Of a stretch of 64,000 bases of DNA, positions 33,478 to 45,097 are shown piece by piece. The stretch is from Pleodorina starrii (Eukaryota > Chlorophyta > Chlorophyceae > Chlamydomonadales > Volvocaceae), in contig BRXU01000002.1 of NCBI GenBank assembly GCA_030267565.1, forward strand, positions 6,577,501 to 6,641,500, read 5' to 3'. A program made the translations under genes and the position numbers. The notes below the pieces were generated by a model. It saw nothing but the letters and a program-made list of their open reading frames with translations. It was not told the origin of the DNA and made no database searches. Position 1 is the first letter of the stretch. Each line of letters begins with the position of its first letter.

Positions 33478-34900
33478 CACGATTAGCAGCCCCCCGATTG
33501 CTTCGTGGTTGGGCTGCGGCGCTAAGAATGGCCCAGCGCCCCAACGCCGGCTTTGGTGCATTGGCTTCAGGGGCCCCGGGGGCGTGCGGTTACGAGGTGG
33601 GCGTTATACGCGATTAACTGGGGGCCAGGGGCCTGCTGCTGTGGGTGATGAGCCAGCTGCATGTGGATGGCGGAGGGGCCGGCGGTGGATCCAAGGCGCA
33701 AAGGGATTTCAGAGGGGCAACCAGATCACGAAGGCGATTCGGCTGCGTGATGGTGGTGGGGCGACGGGCGGCCGGGCAGGGGACAAGCCTGGCTGCGGTC
33801 GGTGAGCGGGACGTGCAACTGGGTGTTGGTGCTCAGTTCGCTGGAAGTGGGGTCGCGATGTCATGGTACCGTATGGCTGCCTGCCGGCAACCCGGCATGC
33901 TTGCTATGCCCCTCCGGAGCAGAGAGCAGGGGGGTCGTGTGAAGCACTGTCGGTCTGGTGGATGACGGCTGGCTGCTCCGAACAGTGCGATATGTGCCAA
34001 CGAGCCTGATGTCTGGATTCCCTTGTAACACGGATCGCCCGCTTTGCTACACGCGGTTAAGCTCAGCTAAGGAGTTGATAAAGCCGGTGCCCGACTGATG
34101 TGTCCGCCCCCTGTTCGATGCGTCACCATACGGCATACTCGTGCAACCAGTGGTGCACGACACTGCGCCGCATGGTCCACATCCGTTGCCAGGTATACAG
34201 ACACTTCACTCACGCGATTTACACACTCAAAAACCCTTCGCAAGACAACCAGCAGCACAAAGGCACGTCCGTGGCATTGTCCAAAATAAAGGGTCAAAGT
34301 ACCTCATACGATAGCGTCCCCATCCGAATCCCTTCACCGCTCAGAGGACGGACCATTGCAGGGGGTGGGCAGTCACTACTACCACTCGTTCGTTGATTTG
34401 AGCCATGCGTTTCCCTCACATCAAGCGACCATGCGTTCGCTACGGTATTTGTCAGGGCGCGTCTGACACGCCCAATGTGCCCGCCGCACGTGCAAGACAT
34501 CCGTGTCCGTACCGTCCGCTATGCATACCACACCGGGACACCCGCCCACGGTTGAGCCTGCTTCCCCTACCTGCGCACAAGTAGTGGCCACCAGTGTCCC
34601 CCGATCCTACCTCCAGGGACCTGCCCGGATAGAGCCCCAACCCAACCCAACCCAACCCAACCCAACCCAACCCAACCCAACCCATCTCAACCCAACCAAC
34701 CCCTTGCCCGAAACCCACCGGGAACCCCCAAAACAACTCTACTTCAGCGCGGAACGAAGCACCGCAGTACACACACACACTCCCCGCTGTCACTACAACG
34801 CATCCACGCTGTGCCCCACGCAGCTCCCAAACACGCCCCACAGCAGCTTGCGCAGCTTGCGCTTGAGGCCGCCGGATCGGCAGCCCTTGGCAGTCGTCTC
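33478..34900. repeat. Dispersed repeat plus inverted segmental duplicate (copy 2)
   Basis: 33478-34090 is closely similar to 38223-38860 in the same orientation (both begin GATTAGCAGCCCCCCGATTG; both contain GCGTGCGGTTACGAGGTGGG, CGTGCAACTGGGTGTTGGTG and GTGCGATATGTGCCAACGAG). The segment from about 33800 to 34900 also matches 14411-16590 in inverted orientation. The right end runs into the 3' end of the gene on the minus strand at 34793. No long ORF with a transposase signature was seen, so this looks like a non-autonomous element family or a plain duplicate. Confidence 0.8.
34636..34682. repeat. (CCCAA)n array, about nine units
   Basis: A pentamer array in the 3' flank of the gene at 34793-36206. 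The duplicate copy near 14640 holds only one unit (GGTTGGGG), so the array expanded after the duplication or contracted in the other copy. The unit is not the TTTTAGGG telomere repeat of these algae. Confidence 0.9.
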
Positions 34901-36206
34901 AGCCAGCGCCGTCGGCTCCTCGGTCTCCTCAGCAGCAGTCTCCGGCGCCGAGGCGGGGCAGCAGCTCAGCCCTCCCTGGAAGCTGCTCGCCGCGCAGCAG
35001 GAAGTGTTGTCCGCCGAGGGGGAGACGACGGAGCTGGGGCTAGGGCTGGGACTGGGGCCGGCACAGGCGCTCTCATCCGCAGCACCGCCGAGGTTTCGGG
35101 AACTGGAGCCGCTTCCACAGGAGCTGCTGCTGCTGCTGCTTCTGAGGAGCGTCGCGTCGGTGCCGTACTCACGGAAGAAGGTCGCACAGTCCTCAGCGCT
35201 GACAAAGTCGCAGGGCCCGGACACGAGCGCCAGCGACTCCCGCAAGTCTTCGCACGCCTTCCTATCCTGAACGACTGGCTGCTGGGGCTGGAGCTCGGGC
35301 GCCCCGACGATGCTGAAGTAGGTGGTGCAGTCCTCCACGCCAACACAGTCGCAGGACTCTTGGGACACAAGCGCCAGCGACTCCCGCAAGACCTGGAGCT
35401 TCAGCGACTTGCGGACGTGGAAGAGGGCCCGAAGGGTTGTGATGGAGCGGTGCATCGCGGCGGCCTTGGCAGGCAAGCACGTCGGTGCCGCCTTCTGGGA
35501 GTCATGGGCCTGCACGGTACAGTGGAACGACGGCGCAGGGCACTCTTGGTGAGGTGCTGAGAGCAAGTGCCGTAGATGGATTATCGCATGCGCCAAAGCG
35601 TCGCTTTGTGGTGCCGGTGCAACCGAGCGAGTCACACAAGAGAGGTGCATGACGGTGCAGTCCCAGCCCTACACCACATAAACACAGTCCCGAGCCTTTT
35701 CCGAAGTCTGGGGCCCACCGTAACAATCACCACCACCACAACAACAATAACAACAGCAACACATTCGGTCATCCGGCTGGGCGGCCTGCGTTCAGGGTCG
35801 CCTCACTCACCCTGATGCTCTCCGCAATGGCCTCCTTCTGCTCGCTGAGCGCCGCCAGCTCCGAAGAGCTCAGCTCCGGCTCCGGCACGGACGCAAACCA
35901 GTCCTCAGGGCTGACGCCAAAGACGCGCTCAAACGACGCCCGTATGGACGCCGGCAGACCCAGCGAGCTGCGCATCTGCTGGACCGATGCGCACACAGCC
36001 TCCAGCAGCACAAGAGACCTTTGCAGGCTTGCGGGATCGGCTCCGGCAGCGATTGACTTGTGCAGTAGTGCGGTTGCGGCGGCGGTCAAGCTCCTCGACT
36101 CCCGGCTGGGGTCAAGGGCGCGGCGGTGTGAGGCCGAGGCGGTGACCGACGGGCAGCGCTCCAGCCTCGGCGTCGCTGGCATCGCGTCGGAAAAGCCCAA
36201 AGCCAT
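34793..36206 (-). CDS. Unrecognised two-exon protein with an internal LRESLALV repeat
   Basis: I do not recognise this gene. Exon 1, 36206-35811, and exon 2, 35509-34793, join in phase (donor AGG|GTGAGT, acceptor GTGCAG) to 370 residues. Exon 1 (starting MALGFSDAMPATPRLERCPS) is mostly helical-looking with SIRASFERVFGVSPEDWFAS. Exon 2 has two related blocks, LRESLALVSQESCDCVGVED and LRESLALVSGPCDFVSAEDC, each followed by CTTYFS or ATFFREYG. Then come a Ser/Cys/Pro-rich linker and a basic tail, GLKRKLRKLLWGVFGSC. The tail and 3' flank are duplicated, broken, near 14420. The repeated Cys-Asp-x-Val-x-x-Glu-Asp-Cys pattern suggests a small metal- or disulphide-dependent fold, which is speculation. 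An additional upstream exon is possible. Confidence 0.6.
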
Positions 36207-38222
36207 GTCGGCGGTCTGCGGTATGGTCAAAGAGAAATGGGTTTCAGCAAGAGGTATACATACTGAACTTCGCTGCACTGCATGTCATACATCAAGTGAC
36301 CGAGTCCGCAACCAGGCAGCTGTATTCTCAAACGGCACTTCCACAAGAGATGATGATATTAATGGAAGCCTAGCGCTGCAATAACCTTCTCACCGTGCTG
36401 GTGTGCTCCGCAGTCGTCGCCATCGTGTAGACGCCCTGTGAGCTTGCGTGGGAGCCGGCAGTTGCGGTGATGAGGTCTGCTCCCGACATGCTTGGAAGGA
36501 TTTCTGGACTGCTTGAAGCCAGGAGACGACTGGACAGCTAAAAGTTGCAACTGAAAACTTGGAAGTGAAGGCGTAATAATAGGAGCAGGAATTAGAGAGT
36601 GGAAGTTTGTGAGCAAGTGAGTATCTTGTACTTGAGTAAATGATTCAGAAGAGCTTAAGTTTATTGCTCGCGCAACCGGGAAGGAGGCCCACAAGATGAT
36701 GACAAAGCGCTGCAAGCGCTGTTGGAAGGCCAGGCGGAAGTGCGTACGAACTGCCTCCTTTTGTTGTCAAAGTATATTTTGATATCTTATAACGGTGTTT
36801 TATGCTCAGGCGTCTGCGGCTTGCAGGTTGAGGTAAAACCGGTTGCCGCGACGTGTGGGCGCAATGGACCGAGAATTTGTAAAAGCTAAGTGAAACGTAT
36901 GCTTGAATTATATTACGCAGCTAGGGACCCCTTTCCTTTGCAAAAAACATAGGCCCGCCCCGAAGCCTGATACGCTCCGGAACCCTTTCACACCCAAGCA
37001 AACGCGCAAACAAAGCCTTTCCATCCCCAACCAAAGCGTTTTGGAGGTTTTAAACTGCGCAGGATGCCGCATAAAGATATCCCCATGGTCCAACAACCTT
37101 ACTTTGCCATTGAAACGAGGATGGTTCGACCAGGGGAGAGACCCTTTGACCATCGCTTTTCACGCTTATCAAGCCATTCGAAAGCAATTGCTCAAAAACA
37201 ACATTGACTTCGCACCGGTGTGTGGGCATCGCTTAAAGTTAAATTCAGGAAGTCGGCCACCGAACTGGGCGCGTACAAGCAGACCGCAAGCGGAACCCTT
37301 GGCCAGGTGTCTAAAATCTTCATGAGGTGAGATTAACGGACGGCATCACCTTGACCCTTGTCCGGTTGCGTACCTTCGCGGGCGGGGTTGGCGGACGGTT
37401 GAGCGTTCCGTGTTTGGGGCTTGGGTTGTGCCGATCGTGGGCGCCTGTGAGCGGATGCTTGGCCTACTGACGGAAACGGAGACCTTGCTGCGCATCCGCA
37501 GCGCTGCACCCCCAGCCGCACCGCACCTTGTGTACCAGCAACCGGTCCTTGGTCGGGAGAGCTTTAAGAACCGCTCCCCCTGCGCAACTCCACTCTTAAC
37601 TGCGTAGGTGCCTCGTGCCTGGCCGCCCACACGGGTGGTCTCGTTGCGATGGAAGCTGTGGGAAGCGCAAACAGCTGCCTTCAGTTGGGTGCTAACTAGG
37701 CCCGGGTCCATGGGTACGGACTGGCCGTGTCTCCTCCTTGTCCGCCCCGAACAGCGGCGGCCTACCCGACCGGATCGACCCTGACAACGAGCCCTTCTTC
37801 CGGATGGTGAGTGGGCGCCTAATGAGGGGGGCAGCAGCAGACGGAGCGGCAGCGGTGGCGGTAGCGGCAGCGGCGAGGGCAGCGGGGTACGATGGTGTGT
37901 CCTGATTGGGGGGACAAGTACGGCCGTGCGGGCTGTGCCGCCGGCCCCTAGCGGCGCTGTACTGTGACCATTTGTCTTCACCAAGACGGGCATGCCCTGC
38001 ATCCACGCGCGTGCCTGGATGCCTTGCCCTGCGCTGCCCTGCCTTGCCTGAACAGGCACCACGCGGCCTCCGAGCTCTTGGCTTCGTCTTGCGTGCGCCT
38101 GGGCGGCGGGGCGGCCCCTTGGGAGCAGGAGCAGAGCTGCGGCTGGCTGGCTGGCTGGCTGGCGTGCTGAGCTTCCACTGCGCCCGCGAAGGCGCATCCT
38201 GCGCTTTTCCTGACTTGCCTGA
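36207..38222. other. No firm gene; one exon-like piece and one low-GC open frame
   Basis: 36903-37325 (+) is an AT-richer open frame (AGCRIKISPWSNNL, WFDQGRDPLTIAFHAYQAI) without family resemblance. 37755-37806 looks like an isolated exon: acceptor CCCCGAACAG, coding LPDRIDPDNEPFFRM, donor GTGAGT; no partner exons were found. (GGCT)n units lie at about 38145-38163. Confidence 0.35.
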
Positions 38223-38860
38223 CGATTAGCAGCCCCCCGATTGCTTCGTGGTTGGGCTGCGGCGCTAAGAATGGCCCAGCGCCCCAACGCCGGCTTTGGT
38301 GCATGGGCTTCAGGGGACCCGGGGGCGTGCGGTTACGAGGTGGGCATTATACGCGATTAACTGGGGGCCAGGGGTCTGCTGCTATGCGTGATGAGCTAGC
38401 TGCACGTGGATGGCGGAGGATGGCGGAGGGGCCGGCGATGGATCCAAGGCGCGCAAAGGGATTTCAGAGGGGCAACAGGGAGCGCTGGGATTCGGGCGAC
38501 CAGATCACGAGGGCGATTCGGGTGCGGGCATGGGTGGGGCGACGGGCGACCGGGCAGGGGACAAGCCTGGCTGCGGTCGGTGAGCGGGACGTGCAACTGG
38601 GTGTTGGTGCTCAGTTCGCTGGAAGTGGGGTCGCGATGTCATGGTACTGTATGGCTGCCTGCCGGCATGCTTGCTATGCCCCCGCGGAGCAGAGAGCAGG
38701 GGGGTCGTGTGGGGCACTGTCGGCCTGGTGGATGACGGCTGGTTGCTCCTAACAGTGCGATATGTGCCAACGAGCCTGATGTCTGGATTCCCTTGTAACA
38801 CGGATCGCCCGCTTTGCTCACACGTGGTTAAGCTCAGCAAAAGAGTTGATAGGGATAAGG
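38223..38860. repeat. Dispersed repeat, third copy
   Basis: Direct-orientation relative of 33478-34090, with small indels such as an extra GGATGGCGGA and an extra GAGCGCTGGGATTCGG. It shares the left end GATTAGCAGCCCCCCG and continues to GGTTAAGCTCAGC and GAGTTGATA near the right end. The copy at 15990-16590 is the inverted member. Confidence 0.85.
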
Positions 38861-39760
38861 GGTGGGGCCCGGGAGCCGCCAGTTGCGGCGGTTGGCCACG
38901 CCGGCTTTTTATTTCGCCGGCTTGCAGTGCATGAACCCGAAGCGTGCGCTGCCCATACACGTGCCGGTAGAGGAAATATATGCATTGCACTGGACCCTGC
39001 ATGTGCCCGGTCGCCAGGAAAGGTTCCATATATAATCACCGCCTCACCAGCGTTGGGCCATTCACATCCGCGCCTTAAGAAGACTTGCTTCGGCCGCACC
39101 ACTGTCGGGTTTGCGGTATATGCGCCGATTGGTCATTTAGGGTCCACTGTAAAACAGGTCATTCAGATTTGCTGTCGCCTGGCTCTCCGCATGTTGAGCT
39201 AGTGCCGTCGCTACATGGTCGGACTAGCTTGAGCAGGGTAAGATGGATTTGATGCACTGCGGCCACGACGATTCGGATGCCGGGGGCACCAAGCGGTTCC
39301 CGTATCGCAAATCTGCTTGCGCAATCTGTCGTACTTGACGTGACGGAGGCGTCGGAAGCGGCGCGGCACACAGCACAGTACGGCCGCGTTCTCCGTCGGT
39401 AATAAGAGTCCCCAGCGGCTTCTAGGGGCATGGATATGCTCGTGCTTTGCAACGCTGCTCTGGTTGTTCTCGCCGCTCCCGACGTCGACCGTTGCCGCAA
39501 CGACCTCAACTGACGTCGTTGCTGCATCAGAACATCACCAAACGTGGTATCAGTTCTAGGTACATGGCCATATAACTGCTTGCTGTTCTTTCTCAAAGCT
39601 TGGCATTTTCGCAAGCCTTTAGTCAAAGGACGCGTCCCGTACAGTACAGTAACGTCGCGACAGGGCGCTTCGCGATAGGCAACGCGACATTCCTCGACAC
39701 TATCCCATCAGCATAACCTGCTCTACCCCAGAAAACAAGATCACAGCAGTTCACACCAAG
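38861..39760. other. Upstream of the zinc-ribbon gene
   Basis: No gene was recognised; a 155-codon minus frame at 39626-39159 lacks motifs. The promoter of the zinc-ribbon gene must lie at the right end, but no clear TATA box is present. Confidence 0.4.
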
Positions 39761-40105
39761 ATGTTTTTCTTCTTCGTGGGTGGCGTATATCCCAAGGTCA
39801 AGGTTCTGCGCTCGCTGGCCGAGCGCTGTGTCAACTGCGGCTCGCAGGCTCTCCGCGAGGAGCGGCTCGACCAGAGCCTCCACATCTTCTTCTTGCCCGT
39901 CTGGACTCTCAGCAAAGGCACGCCCTACATCACCTGCGGCGCGTGCGGCTGGACGAGTGCGGAGGGACCCATGCCGCTGCCGCCGCCCGCGGCCCCGCCG
40001 CCCCGGCTTACGCCGCGCCCCGGCGGCGTCTGCCCGTCGTGCTATCGACCTGTGGAGCCCGACTTTGCGTTTTGCCCGTCCTGTGGTTGCAGCCTTACCA
40101 GGTGA
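39761..40105 (+). CDS. Intronless double zinc-ribbon protein (zinc_ribbon_15 type)
   Basis: 114 residues, single exon. The start MFFFFVGGVYPKVKVL is the characteristic N-terminus of a small plant/algal zinc-ribbon family (MFFFFVGG). Two zinc ribbons are visible: C23/C26 with C59/C62 (CVNCG; CGACG) and C91/C94 with C105/C108 (CPSCYRP; FCPSCG). A Pro-rich linker (PLPPPAAPPP) separates them. Between the first Cys pairs lies LHIFFLPVWTLSKGTPYI, typical of the family. Function is unknown; a nucleic-acid- or protein-binding adaptor is plausible. It is the only single-exon gene in the window, and it has a TGTAA signal 220 bp downstream. Confidence 0.9.
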   Translation: MFFFFVGGVYPKVKVLRSLAERCVNCGSQALREERLDQSLHIFFLPVWTLSKGTPYITCGACGWTSAEGPMPLPPPAAPPPRLTPRPGGVCPSCYRPVEPDFAFCPSCGCSLTR

Positions 40106-40204
40106 TGAGCTGATGACCGCCGCGGCTGGACGCTGGAGGCGGAGGTAGCCGGGGCCTGGCGCAGCGTCGTGGCGAGCGGCATGCGGTGTAGGCGGTCATG
40201 CACG

Positions 40205-40305
40205 GCGGGCGCGAGCCTGGCGGGAGTAATGGATGGCGTACGGTAGTACGGTGGTACCTTGTACGGCGGTACCATGACAGTACGATGGTACCATGTACGA
40301 TACTG
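40205..40305. repeat. GGTACC-centred imperfect palindromes
   Basis: The 3' UTR of the zinc-ribbon gene carries GGTGGTACCTTGTACGGCGG and GTACGATGGTACCATGTAC, the latter nearly self-complementary. They could form hairpins shortly before the poly(A) signal. Confidence 0.6.
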
Positions 40306-40325
40306 CTGTGGATTGTCAGTTGGAC

Positions 40326-40330
40326 TGTAA
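40326..40330 (+). terminator. TGTAA poly(A) signal of the zinc-ribbon gene
   Basis: TGTAA is the standard polyadenylation signal in Chlamydomonas-group nuclei. This one lies 220 bp after the stop codon. Confidence 0.55.
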
Positions 40331-40722
40331 TCAGTGCAGGTGCAGGTTGTTGTTGTGCGTGATGTAGATTTAGGGTTCTTCCGTGGCAATGTGCAATGCC
40401 GCGGGTCACATTGGGTGTGAACATGTCAAGGGACCCGGGAGGGGGGTTTGCAGAGAGAGCACGCAGCGGAATAATCGAGCACCAATGCTGCAACACGCCG
40501 AACCGTAACCGGTTCTTGTCGGAATGTATCAGTTCCGGGCAAGCTGGCATCTTCCCCGTGTGTTCTCGTCGGCCACTACATGCACTCGCGGTTGTTTGTT
40601 TAACATGGGTGGGGGTACGTGCCTCATACATGACCCATACTTGCCGAGGGGGCCAAGGAGACTAAAACGCCTAAAAGCACGGTAGTCAAATGCTGCACAT
40701 CAGGAGAAAAGGAAACCAGCGA

Positions 40723-41110
40723 CTAAAAGGGGCAATAGCGCCGCTGCGTTCCCAAATGCGTTCCAGCATCCTCGCAAAACTGGACGGCGCTCGATTTATT
40801 GCTTCTTTTCATACTGCCAAATTGGGGGAACCCTTCCTCCGCGCGGATGTCCCTGTAAGCAGGGCGCTCCATCAACACATGCTCCTCGTCCTCTATTGTT
40901 TCGCAGCTGGGACATCTGCGGGCTCCCATACCGCAAATCAGCACGCACGTAGGCAGTTGGCACCGGTGATTCCACTGTAGAAAGGTTCATTCACAGCACC
41001 TTCCGAAGCGACAAACGGAAAAGGAACACTTGCGGGGCCGCTTGCCAAAGGTAATTGTGGCACCCCCCAGCGAGCTTGCTTACCGCAGCGCACTGAGTGT
41101 TTCCCGTCGT
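40723..41110 (-). pseudogene. LINE ORF2 C-terminal fragment
   Basis: The minus frame at 40944-40723 reads ARRCPSCETIEDEEHVLMER then PAYRDIRAEEGF. This is the Cys-His tail found after the reverse transcriptase of LINEs (C-x2-C, D-E-x-H-x-L-x-E-C-P-x-Y-x-x-x-R); the fourth Cys is replaced (MERPAY). Upstream bases (about 41110-40950) may encode the preceding segment but are frameshifted. No RT core remains. Confidence 0.65.
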
Positions 41111-41886
41111 GCTCGGAACCCGAAGCGAACACGGCAGAACAATAGCACCCCCTCCGCTTCCCAAGGGGAAACGCACAGCATGAATCTCCGGGCGCCCAAC
41201 CGCCGCCATCTCAGCCGCAGAACGACGGCGGAGCCACGTGATAAGCGGCGCGTCTGACGTGGCGGACTGCTGTACCGCCCATTGCCCTCCTTCCCATTCC
41301 TCCCCACCACGAACTATGCCGCCAAGCAACGCGACCTGCTCCGCATGCCCGCCCTTACCGCCCATTCCCGTCCCTGATGAGGCATCACCCGCTCCTTCGC
41401 TGGCGGTACACACTAATACATTTGGGCGTATTCCTCGCTGCCGTACGATGATCAGTACACGTTATACGGTATATGGAAGCGAGAGGTGCAAGGGGCACTG
41501 CCACGAGAACCCAACACCGTGCCCCGCCCCCAAAGTCCAGCCCTGCAGCAACCTGAGCCCGGCCTCCGACCCAACAGTCTGTTCCCATCTCGCTACACAC
41601 ACACCTGTCTCCCGAAAGTCCTCAACATATCCTCCCTAGGTTCGTACGCCTCAGCTCCAGCCCCCCCTCCCTCAGCCCATCCTCAGCTCTGTTATCTCCA
41701 TGAATTGAGCACTCCCTAGCCCTGGCCTCGCTAATCCATCCGCCTCGGGTCCTGCTCTCGCTCGCGGGCCGCCTCCTTCCCAGGCGGGACTTGGAACCTG
41801 ACCGGAGGAGTTAGCCATTGTGCACTGCTCCTGCCCCTAGTCGCGCTGCTCTTGTCCTGCTGCCCCTAGCCCTGCAGTTCCTAGTC
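41111..41886. other. Intergenic; 3' flank of the NUDCD2-like gene
   Basis: No gene was recognised. C/T-rich sequence with scattered open frames; the 3' UTR of the minus-strand NUDCD2-like gene should occupy the right part. Confidence 0.4.
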
Positions 41887-44815
41887 CTAGTCCTGATCCT
41901 GGGGTGGCGGCGCGGCGTCCAGGTCGCGCATGAAGGTTCGCGGGTTGGGCACCTGGCCGTTGAAGGTGGCCTGAGAGAAGTCGAAGCCGGGGTGCTGCGC
42001 GGGGAGGGGGTGGCCCGTGGGGGGGAGGGAGGGGCCGGGGGAGGCAGGGGTCCATACCAGGGCGTTAACGACTTCGGGTACCGGCGGGTCCGGGTACGGC
42101 AAGTACGACATCGGTCAAGGGTGGGAGAGGTCAGGACGGGCCGGACGGCCCCTCCTGTTGAGTGTACTTCACGCGGGCGCTGCTGCGTCACAGGGGGGGT
42201 GGGGGGTTCACAGCGTCACTCTGCCGCAACTCAATCCATCCGCCCAGATCCACCTCCCCGCATAAAGCGTACCGCTACAAGCTTACTCTGGAAGGCCCAC
42301 AGACAAGGCAGTGTGCGCGCTTCATATATCGGGCCCCCTTCCCACTTGGCCGCTGTTCCGCACTGGACTTTGCCTTTCAGACGTGCAGCCCTTCCAGTTG
42401 GTTTCGGAGCTCATTCGCCGCGCCTTAAGCAACGCCTTTACATGAGCACCACAGCCGGGCTCCCTCCTCTCCCCACCAAACCCCTCGGAAGGTTACATCT
42501 CGACGCAAGCACTACCATACCGCACAATCGACCTGCGGTCACCCTTCCTGCGCCCCTCCTGCGCCTTCCTCACACAGACCCGCTGCGCCTCCCTTTCCTT
42601 ACGACGTCGACGCGATCGCAGCTCCTCCTCTTCGGTAACAGGTACCTCGGTAAGTATTGCGGGGTCTGGGTTCGCTTCGGTCGCCCCCGTGCCATCACTG
42701 CAGTTTCATCTTTACTTTTCCTCCCCTCCCCTGTTTTGAGAAAGAACAGCGAGACCAAACTGACAACGTAACCCCTCCCCTACCTCCCTGTTCCCCGCCT
42801 ATCCGTGGACACCCCCCCCCCCCGAGCGCCCCTCACGCACCTCCACCTGGAACCTCTCCAGCATCAGCCGCTGCTGATCCGCCTGCTGAGTAGCCGGGTC
42901 CAGCGCGTGACCCACCATGGCGCTGCCCCACACCTCGCCCTGAGTAGCGGGGAGCACAGCCAGGGAGGCAGGAAGCAGCACGGAGAGAGGGAGGGCGGAG
43001 CCAGGAGCGTCAAGGCCGTACAGTGGGTGAAACGAAAGTAACGAGTCCTCTGCTCGCCTTCACTTGTCCCGTATCCTTCCACTCGCCCAGTCGTTGTCGC
43101 CTTTTTAGATACACGCATAAGCCCCTCAACGCCTCTCCAGAGGAAGACCGCTTGGGCGGTCTTCGCCGCGTTGGGGTCAGGAGCGTCCCGTCCCAAGGCC
43201 GCTTGCCGCGTTCCCGGGCCCGGAGCGCCAGGCTCGGACGGCACGTACTATAATCGGGTTGCCACGGAACGGATGGAGGTCGAAACTTGAAGAAAGGACG
43301 GTGCGAAGCAGCGAAGCCACAGTCGCTTTCAGGCGGCGTGGCACATATGGAGATACTGCTGCTGTGAGGGTGCTCCCACAGGCGCTCGCTGCGCCCCACG
43401 GGCGCCCCATCCGTCAAGCAAAGTCGCCGCCCATGCGCACTTGTAGCTGATGCTGATGCTGGCAGGGTTATGCAACGACCAAGGCGTCCCGATCACAGCA
43501 TGCGTGTCTCTTCATGCCAGACATCCCCAACACACCCCCTCATCAGACCGCGAAACGAGGCCTGAACCACCGCAACGGGATGGAAGGGGACTGAGCAATG
43601 GACCCCCACCCCCCGCCCACCCACCCTACTGCAAACCCTCCCGGCCGACCACCATCCCATCACCCACCTCGTCGAGCTTGGTAAGGGTTACGTGCAGAAC
43701 GCTGTCCTCTGCGGGCGGATGGAAGCGGAAACGGGGGCCGCGTTGGGGGGGGGAGGGAGAGAAGGGAGCACGACCAGCAGGTGGAGCAGACCGCGAGCAT
43801 GAATTACCAGGAAGGCAGGAAGTGGAAGGTGCGCATCAACAGGCGGCTTGGTGGGAAGGAGGACAAACGTTCCTAGCAGAGGCCGCCTCACAGGAGGAGT
43901 GGGTCGAAAACGCCGTACAGCCTTTCCATGCCATACTGCCTGTCCTTGCCGTATTGCCTGACTTGCACAACGGCGGACCGCAACATACGTGACATCAGTG
44001 GACGGCTACTGTAGGCCGCTAGTGTGCATCTCGACAGAGGGTTTTGACACGCCGGCGCGAGACCGTCGCGGGCATATGAGGGAATCGGGACTGCCGGATG
44101 ATCCGCGTGTCCGGAAGGCCCGCGGCCCAAGCCGCAAGCCACACCGCACCGCACTTGCAGGCCGACAACTGATTTCAGCATCCAGCCAGCTCGCCTTTCG
44201 GTGCCCCAGCCAGCCAGTCAGCCAGTCAGCCAGCATCCAGTCAGCCAGCCAGCTAGCTAGGCAGCTAGCTAGGCAGCGCGTCTGCCTACCTAGGGTCCAG
44301 AAGCTTTCCGATACCTTGACGGCGGCCGCAAGATCACTCTGGGCAGGGGGCGTTTGCACATGCATGGGAGAAGAAACATTGGAGGCCGTTCGTGCCCCGT
44401 GCACCACGCAGCCATTCCCTAACGGCAAAGGCACAGGAGATGCAGGCGGTTATGCACCGCTCTTGTGGCCACATCGGCAGGCTGCACAAGCCGCCGTGTG
44501 GGTGCAGTTTCGGGTTCACACGCTTGTGCCGCGTGGTGCAAACCGCGGGGACGGCCCCCCGTCCACACCCCGGAGCCACATAGCTCTGCCCGGTAGTTCC
44601 CAGAAGCGGCAACTCACATCCATGTATGGCGGGTTTGGCTTTATCCCGAACCGAAGGTGCTGCGTGGTTATGTCGACGTACAAGTGCTTCCCGGTCACCC
44701 CGGGAGGGACATTGACGTAGATGTTGACTTCGCTGAAGGTCTGGTCCCACTCATATACAACTTGCCCATTGTGCTTGTATTGGTGTCGTGTACTCGGGGC
44801 CAGACGCTCAGCCAT
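41887..44815 (-). CDS. NUDCD2-like CS-domain co-chaperone, five exons
   Basis: Exons on the minus strand: 44815-44618, 44338-44315, 43706-43668, 42939-42841, 41994-41887; all joins are phase 0, giving 155 residues against 157 for human NUDCD2. The CS (p23/HSP20-like) fold starts at VVYEWDQTFSEVNIYVNVPP, with strands HLYVDITTQHLRFGI, the 8-codon exon SDLAAAVK and DSVLHVTLTKLDEGEVW. The C-terminal family signature is QRLMLERFQVEHPGFDFSQA followed by FNG-VPNP. Choosing the GTGCGT donor at 42840 rather than GTGGAG at 42846 restores the conserved LERFQ-x-E-x-PGFDF. The expected role is an Hsp90-associated co-chaperone of WD-repeat or dynein-pathway clients (family knowledge). It is transcribed divergently from the small membrane-protein gene at 45098. 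The two smallest exons (24 and 39 nt) are the least certain. Confidence 0.85.
44207..44276. repeat. CAGCCAGT/AGCTAGGC short tandem repeat
   Basis: Simple repeat of CCAGTCAG and GCTAGGCA words within the first intron of the NUDCD2-like gene, about 40 bp downstream (in gene sense) of the 24-nt exon. Confidence 0.85.
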
Positions 44816-45097
44816 GACGTAAGCCGCTCGTCTTGCAAACTCAGAAAATGTTATGCAGATGACTTATCTTTATTGTGATAATTAAGGCTACATTGCGTAT
44901 CGTAGCATACGTCCAGCATACGCGATACGGCCAACCTTCGGAAAACGGTCGCTGGTTGACGTCTGGAACAGTTTCACATTTGAAATACACAAGGGCGTGT
45001 GTTGTTGGTATTATGCAAGCAATGTTTTTATAGGTCCTGATATATAAAGTACATCTTTTTGGTCAGGGAGCAAGGGTAACAGCTGTCGAATAGAAGA
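44816..45097. promoter_or_regulatory. 282-bp bidirectional promoter region
   Basis: It separates the divergent starts of the NUDCD2-like gene (ATG at 44815, minus) and the small membrane-protein gene (ATG at 45098, plus). It is AT-richer than its surroundings. TATATAAA at 45041-45048 suits the plus gene, 50 bp before its ATG. No equally clear TATA box serves the minus gene. Confidence 0.6.

Noticed and set aside
34636..34682. Telomere-like CCCAA repeats
   Set aside because: The pentamer is not the TTTTAGGG-type repeat of these algae and lies within a duplicated gene flank.
36903..37325. 140-codon plus frame in lower-GC sequence, considered as an organelle-DNA insertion
   Set aside because: No plastid or mitochondrial protein was recognised in it; left as unassigned sequence.
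39159..39626. 155-codon minus frame upstream of the zinc-ribbon gene
   Set aside because: No recognisable domain and no supporting splice or signal features.
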